Shown here in pieces: positions 6,058 to 7,970 of a stretch of 7,970 bases of DNA. This stretch comes from Acidobacteriota bacterium (lineage in GTDB: Bacteria; Acidobacteriota; UBA6911; RPQK01; JADFOI01). Each line of letters opens with the position of its first letter. The first letter of the stretch is position 1. The stretch covers positions 1-7,970 of the forward strand of contig JACZQQ010000119.1 of the NCBI GenBank assembly GCA_022545645.1, read 5' to 3'. The notes beneath the pieces are model-generated. The model was not told where the DNA came from and did not search any database. It saw nothing but the letters and a program-made list of their open reading frames with translations. The position numbers were made by a program, and so were the translations under genes.

Positions 6058-7575
6058 ATGGGCAATGCGCCCTACGAAAAACTCCATGAGGCCGCTCTCG
6101 AGGATGCCCACTCCTCGCAAAATGGGGAGAAGCATATCGTCGCCGCCTCAAAAGACACCGCGATCGCCGTGATGACTCCCCCGCATAAGCTTGAAGCGGT
6201 CCCCAAGAAAACCCGCCGAAAGACGACCAACAAGAAGAAGGCTTCCAAGAGAGACAGCTCGGCTGAGGACCCTAAAAAAAGTAAGGACCCCGTTCGCATG
6301 TACCTCAAAGAAATGGGCACGGTGTCCCTCTTGAGCCGAGAAGGCGAAGTCGAGATTGCCAAGCGCATCGAAAAGGGACGAAAGACCGTCTTGAAGGCCT
6401 TATCTCGATCCCCCGTGGTGGTCGATGGACTCCTCTCCATTCGTGAACCGCTGAAGAAGGGTGAACTGGAGGTCAAGAAGCTGGTGAACTTCACTGAGGA
6501 GGATCTGACCCAGGAGATTGTCGACAATCGCCGCCAGGAGATCCTCCAGTGCATCGATGAGATTACCCAACTGGAAGAAAAAGCCGTTAGAATTCAAGCT
6601 CAGCTCGACAAGGCCAAAACCAATAGTACCCAAGCAAGTAAACGCTGGGAGTTGGCCCGTCATCGCCTCAGCATTGCCCACCACATTCGAGATCTCGATC
6701 TGAAAGCGGCTATCCAGAATCACCTGGTTCGTAAAATCCAAAATGCACTGAAACAGAAGGATAGTCAAGACAGATTCCTGGCCACACCTTCCGAATTGAA
6801 GCGGACTCTGGCCGTCATTCGGCAAGGGAAACGGGAGATGCAGAAAGCCAAAAAGGAACTGGTGGAGGCCAATTTGCGCCTGGTGGTCTCCATCGCCAAG
6901 AAATACACCAGTCGGGGCTTGCAACTTCTGGACCTGATCCAGGAGGGGAACATCGGCCTGATGAAAGCAGTCGACAAATTCCAATACCAGCGAGGATATA
7001 AGTTCTCCACTTATGCTCACTGGTGGATTCGCCGGGCCATCACCCGAGCCATTGCTGAGCAGGCCCGAACCATCCGTATTCCCGTTCACATGATCGAATT
7101 GATCAGCAAGCTGGTGCAGGCTTCACGGAACTTTGTGCAGGAATTCGGTCGGGAGCCCACCAACGATGAACTGGCTCAGCAGATCGACATGCCCGTGAAC
7201 AAGGTTCGGGAAATTCTCAAGCTCACCCAGGAGCCCATCTCCCTTGAGACTCCGATGGGAGAGGAAGAAGGCAGCCACCTGGCCGATTTCATCGAAGACA
7301 GGGACATCGTCTCTCCCGCCCAGGCCGGAATCAATGGCAATCTGAAGGATCAGACAGCAGCCGTTTTGGAGACCTTGACCACTCAAGAGGAACAGATCAT
7401 CCGCATGCGCTTCGGCATTGAGGATGGCAGTGAACACACCCTGGAAGAAGTCGGGCGCAGGTTCTCCATCACCCGAGAACGAATTCGCCAGATTGAAGCC
7501 AAGGCGCTGTGTAAGCTGCGCCATCCCTCACGCAGTCGGAAATTGAGAGCCTTCCTGGAGAGCTTCGGGAAATAA
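6058..7575 (+). CDS. rpoD: RNA polymerase sigma factor, RpoD (sigma-70) family
   Basis: This protein directs RNA polymerase to -10/-35 promoters. With ATG 6058 it has 505 residues. Region 1.2 (about 76-113) contains DPVRMYLKEMGTVSLLSREGE. A helical non-conserved region of about 150 residues follows. Region 2 (about 263-338) contains VEANLRLVVSIAKKY, DLIQEGNIGLMKAVDKF, YKFSTYAHWWIRRAI and EQARTIRIPVHM. Region 3 and the 3.2 finger (EPISLETPMGEEE...DFIEDRD) come next. Region 4.2 (about 461-493) contains HTLEEVGRRF.ITRERIRQIEAKAL. The non-conserved region and complete regions 2-4 favour a primary sigma over group 2. Instead of a recognisable region 1.1 there is a Lys/Arg-rich stretch (50-65). Region 2.4 has Arg326 at the place of E. 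coli Gln437 and His321 at Thr432. Neither start has a well-placed ribosome site: TTG 6037 touches GAGGAA, and ATG 6058 is 22 nt beyond it. ATG is preferred, with the start uncertain. Confidence 0.92.
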   Translation: MGNAPYEKLHEAALEDAHSSQNGEKHIVAASKDTAIAVMTPPHKLEAVPKKTRRKTTNKKKASKRDSSAEDPKKSKDPVRMYLKEMGTVSLLSREGEVEIAKRIEKGRKTVLKALSRSPVVVDGLLSIREPLKKGELEVKKLVNFTEEDLTQEIVDNRRQEILQCIDEITQLEEKAVRIQAQLDKAKTNSTQASKRWELARHRLSIAHHIRDLDLKAAIQNHLVRKIQNALKQKDSQDRFLATPSELKRTLAVIRQGKREMQKAKKELVEANLRLVVSIAKKYTSRGLQLLDLIQEGNIGLMKAVDKFQYQRGYKFSTYAHWWIRRAITRAIAEQARTIRIPVHMIELISKLVQASRNFVQEFGREPTNDELAQQIDMPVNKVREILKLTQEPISLETPMGEEEGSHLADFIEDRDIVSPAQAGINGNLKDQTAAVLETLTTQEEQIIRMRFGIEDGSEHTLEEVGRRFSITRERIRQIEAKALCKLRHPSRSRKLRAFLESFGK

Positions 7576-7606
7576 AGGGCACCTAACCACAACCGAAAGT
7601 ACAGCT

Positions 7607-7633
7607 GGAACCTCCGGAATGTGGGAGGCACCT
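7607..7633 (+). repeat. Outer inverted repeat, left arm
   Basis: It pairs with 7930-7955. The 21-nt part 7613-7633 is perfectly complementary to 7930-7950, and a single extra C at 7611 or 7612 breaks the pairing of the outer GGAAC. Confidence 0.9.
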
Positions 7634-7641
7634 CAGGTGCC
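7627..7641. repeat. GGCACCT-C-AGGTGCC palindrome
   Basis: A perfect 7-bp inverted repeat around one base lies at the junction of the left outer arm and the 52-nt insert. The same heptamer also occurs at 7578-7584, just after the sigma gene, and as its complement at 7930-7936, so several alternative pairings are possible. Confidence 0.75.
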
Positions 7642-7685
7642 GAACGGCCGCAAGGCAACACCGCAGTTTCGGATTCGGCATCCCC

Positions 7686-7716
7686 GTGTCTCGTTCCATA
7701 AATAAGATGACGTTTG
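7686..7716 (+). repeat. Inner inverted repeat, left arm
   Basis: It pairs with 7897-7927 at 28 of 31 positions. One difference (T7694 against G) would be a G-U pair in RNA; the other two (A7705 and A7707) are true mismatches. Confidence 0.9.
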
Positions 7717-7787
7717 CTGATGGGGCTTGCGAGGGGAGATCAAGGAGCGAGGAGGAGGCGATGCAGGGACATCGGCGACGACGAGTG

Positions 7788-7801
7788 ACCCGCAAGCGGG
7801 T
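7788..7801. repeat. Short perfect hairpin ACCCGC-AA-GCGGGT
   Basis: Six complementary base pairs flank two A inside the foldback core. No T-run follows, so it is not a standard terminator. It could form one arm of a branched structure. Confidence 0.7.
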
Positions 7802-7896
7802 GCCCCGAGATCGCCCGCAACCCCCATCAGCCCGAAGGGTGGCGGCGGGACGGCATCGATTTCTTTGTCGCGAACTCGACGCCGTCGCGCTCGCCA

Positions 7897-7927
7897 CAAA
7901 CGTCACCGTATTTATGGAGCGAGACAC
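7897..7927 (-). repeat. Inner inverted repeat, right arm
   Basis: This is the reverse-complement copy of 7686-7716. It is followed after only 2 nt (TA) by the outer right arm, whereas the left side has 52 nt at this place. Confidence 0.9.
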
Positions 7928-7929
7928 TA

Positions 7930-7955
7930 AGGTGCCTCCCACATTCCGGAGTTCC
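7930..7955 (-). repeat. Outer inverted repeat, right arm
   Basis: This is the reverse-complement copy of 7607-7633, ending GAGTTCC 15 nt before the end of the window. The element could continue past its last recognisable base. Confidence 0.88.
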
Positions 7956-7970
7956 TTGCCCCATTCCCCC

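Larger units (their letters stand above)
7607..7955. mobile_element. MITE-like foldback element with long two-block inverted repeats
   Basis: An outer arm (7607-7633, starting GGAACCTCCGGAATG) is the reverse complement of 7930-7955 except for one extra C. An inner arm (7686-7716, with GTGTCTCGTTCCATAAATA) matches the reverse complement of 7897-7927 at 28 of 31 positions. Left blocks are separated by 52 nt and right blocks by 2 nt. The core (7717-7896) is GC-rich, contains more stems, and encodes no credible protein. Long terminal repeats around a short non-coding core suggest a miniature inverted-repeat transposable element whose transposase is elsewhere. A large structured RNA is the alternative. 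No target-site duplication is visible next to the arms (ACAGCT on the left, TTGCCC on the right), so the exact ends are uncertain. The flanks 7576-7606 and 7956-7970 show nothing recognisable. Confidence 0.68.

Noticed and set aside
7583..7942. 119-codon minus-strand and 67-codon plus-strand frames across the foldback element
   Set aside because: Both follow the inverted repeats and GC-rich core, with Arg/Ser/Cys-rich low-complexity translations and no domain. They are by-products of repeat sequence.

Overview
The window is about 8 kb of bacterial chromosome of moderate GC content. It is packed with housekeeping genes that all run on the + strand. Gene content (biotin-dependent acetyl-CoA carboxylase subunits, an RpoD-type sigma factor, a Crp/Fnr regulator, an Xaa-Pro peptidase) points to a free-living bacterium. 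The peptidase-accB-accC order is found in several phyla, including Firmicutes, Deltaproteobacteria and Acidobacteria, so I cannot place the organism from sequence alone.

Layout: positions 2-493 hold the C-terminal half of an M24 Xaa-Pro aminopeptidase whose start lies outside the window. After a 107-nt gap with a 14-bp perfect palindrome comes a tightly packed six-gene run: accB (601-1053), accC (1058-2395), an NSS-family sodium symporter (2392-3732), a thiamine-phosphate synthase (3732-4370), an unfamiliar protein with a possible Mit_KHE1-like core (4384-5019), and a Crp/Fnr-family regulator (5016-5702). Junctions are a 4-nt gap, ATGA overlap, TGATG overlap, 13-nt gap and ATGA overlap, so one translationally coupled operon is likely. 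It would join the start of fatty-acid synthesis (biotin carrier plus biotin carboxylase), amino-acid-type uptake, thiamine phosphate formation and a transcription factor. accA and accD are not in view.

A roughly 355-nt non-coding stretch (5703-6057) separates this operon from a primary-type sigma factor gene (6058-7575). It holds a TGTCAA-N6-TTGACA dyad that coincides with a perfect -35 hexamer, several more GTCAA words and a short 8-bp tandem repeat. It is probably the control region of the sigma gene.

The last 395 nt (7576-7970) hold no credible gene. They contain the most unusual object here: a foldback element of about 349 bp (7607-7955) with long, nearly perfect terminal inverted repeats in two blocks, an asymmetric 52-nt insert in the left arm, and a GC-rich centre that can fold into further arms. 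It looks like a MITE-type non-autonomous mobile element or a large structured RNA. Other points worth checking are the altered region 2.4 of the sigma factor, the missing cyclic-nucleotide Arg-Ser pair in the Crp-like protein, and the unusual ion-site residues of the symporter.
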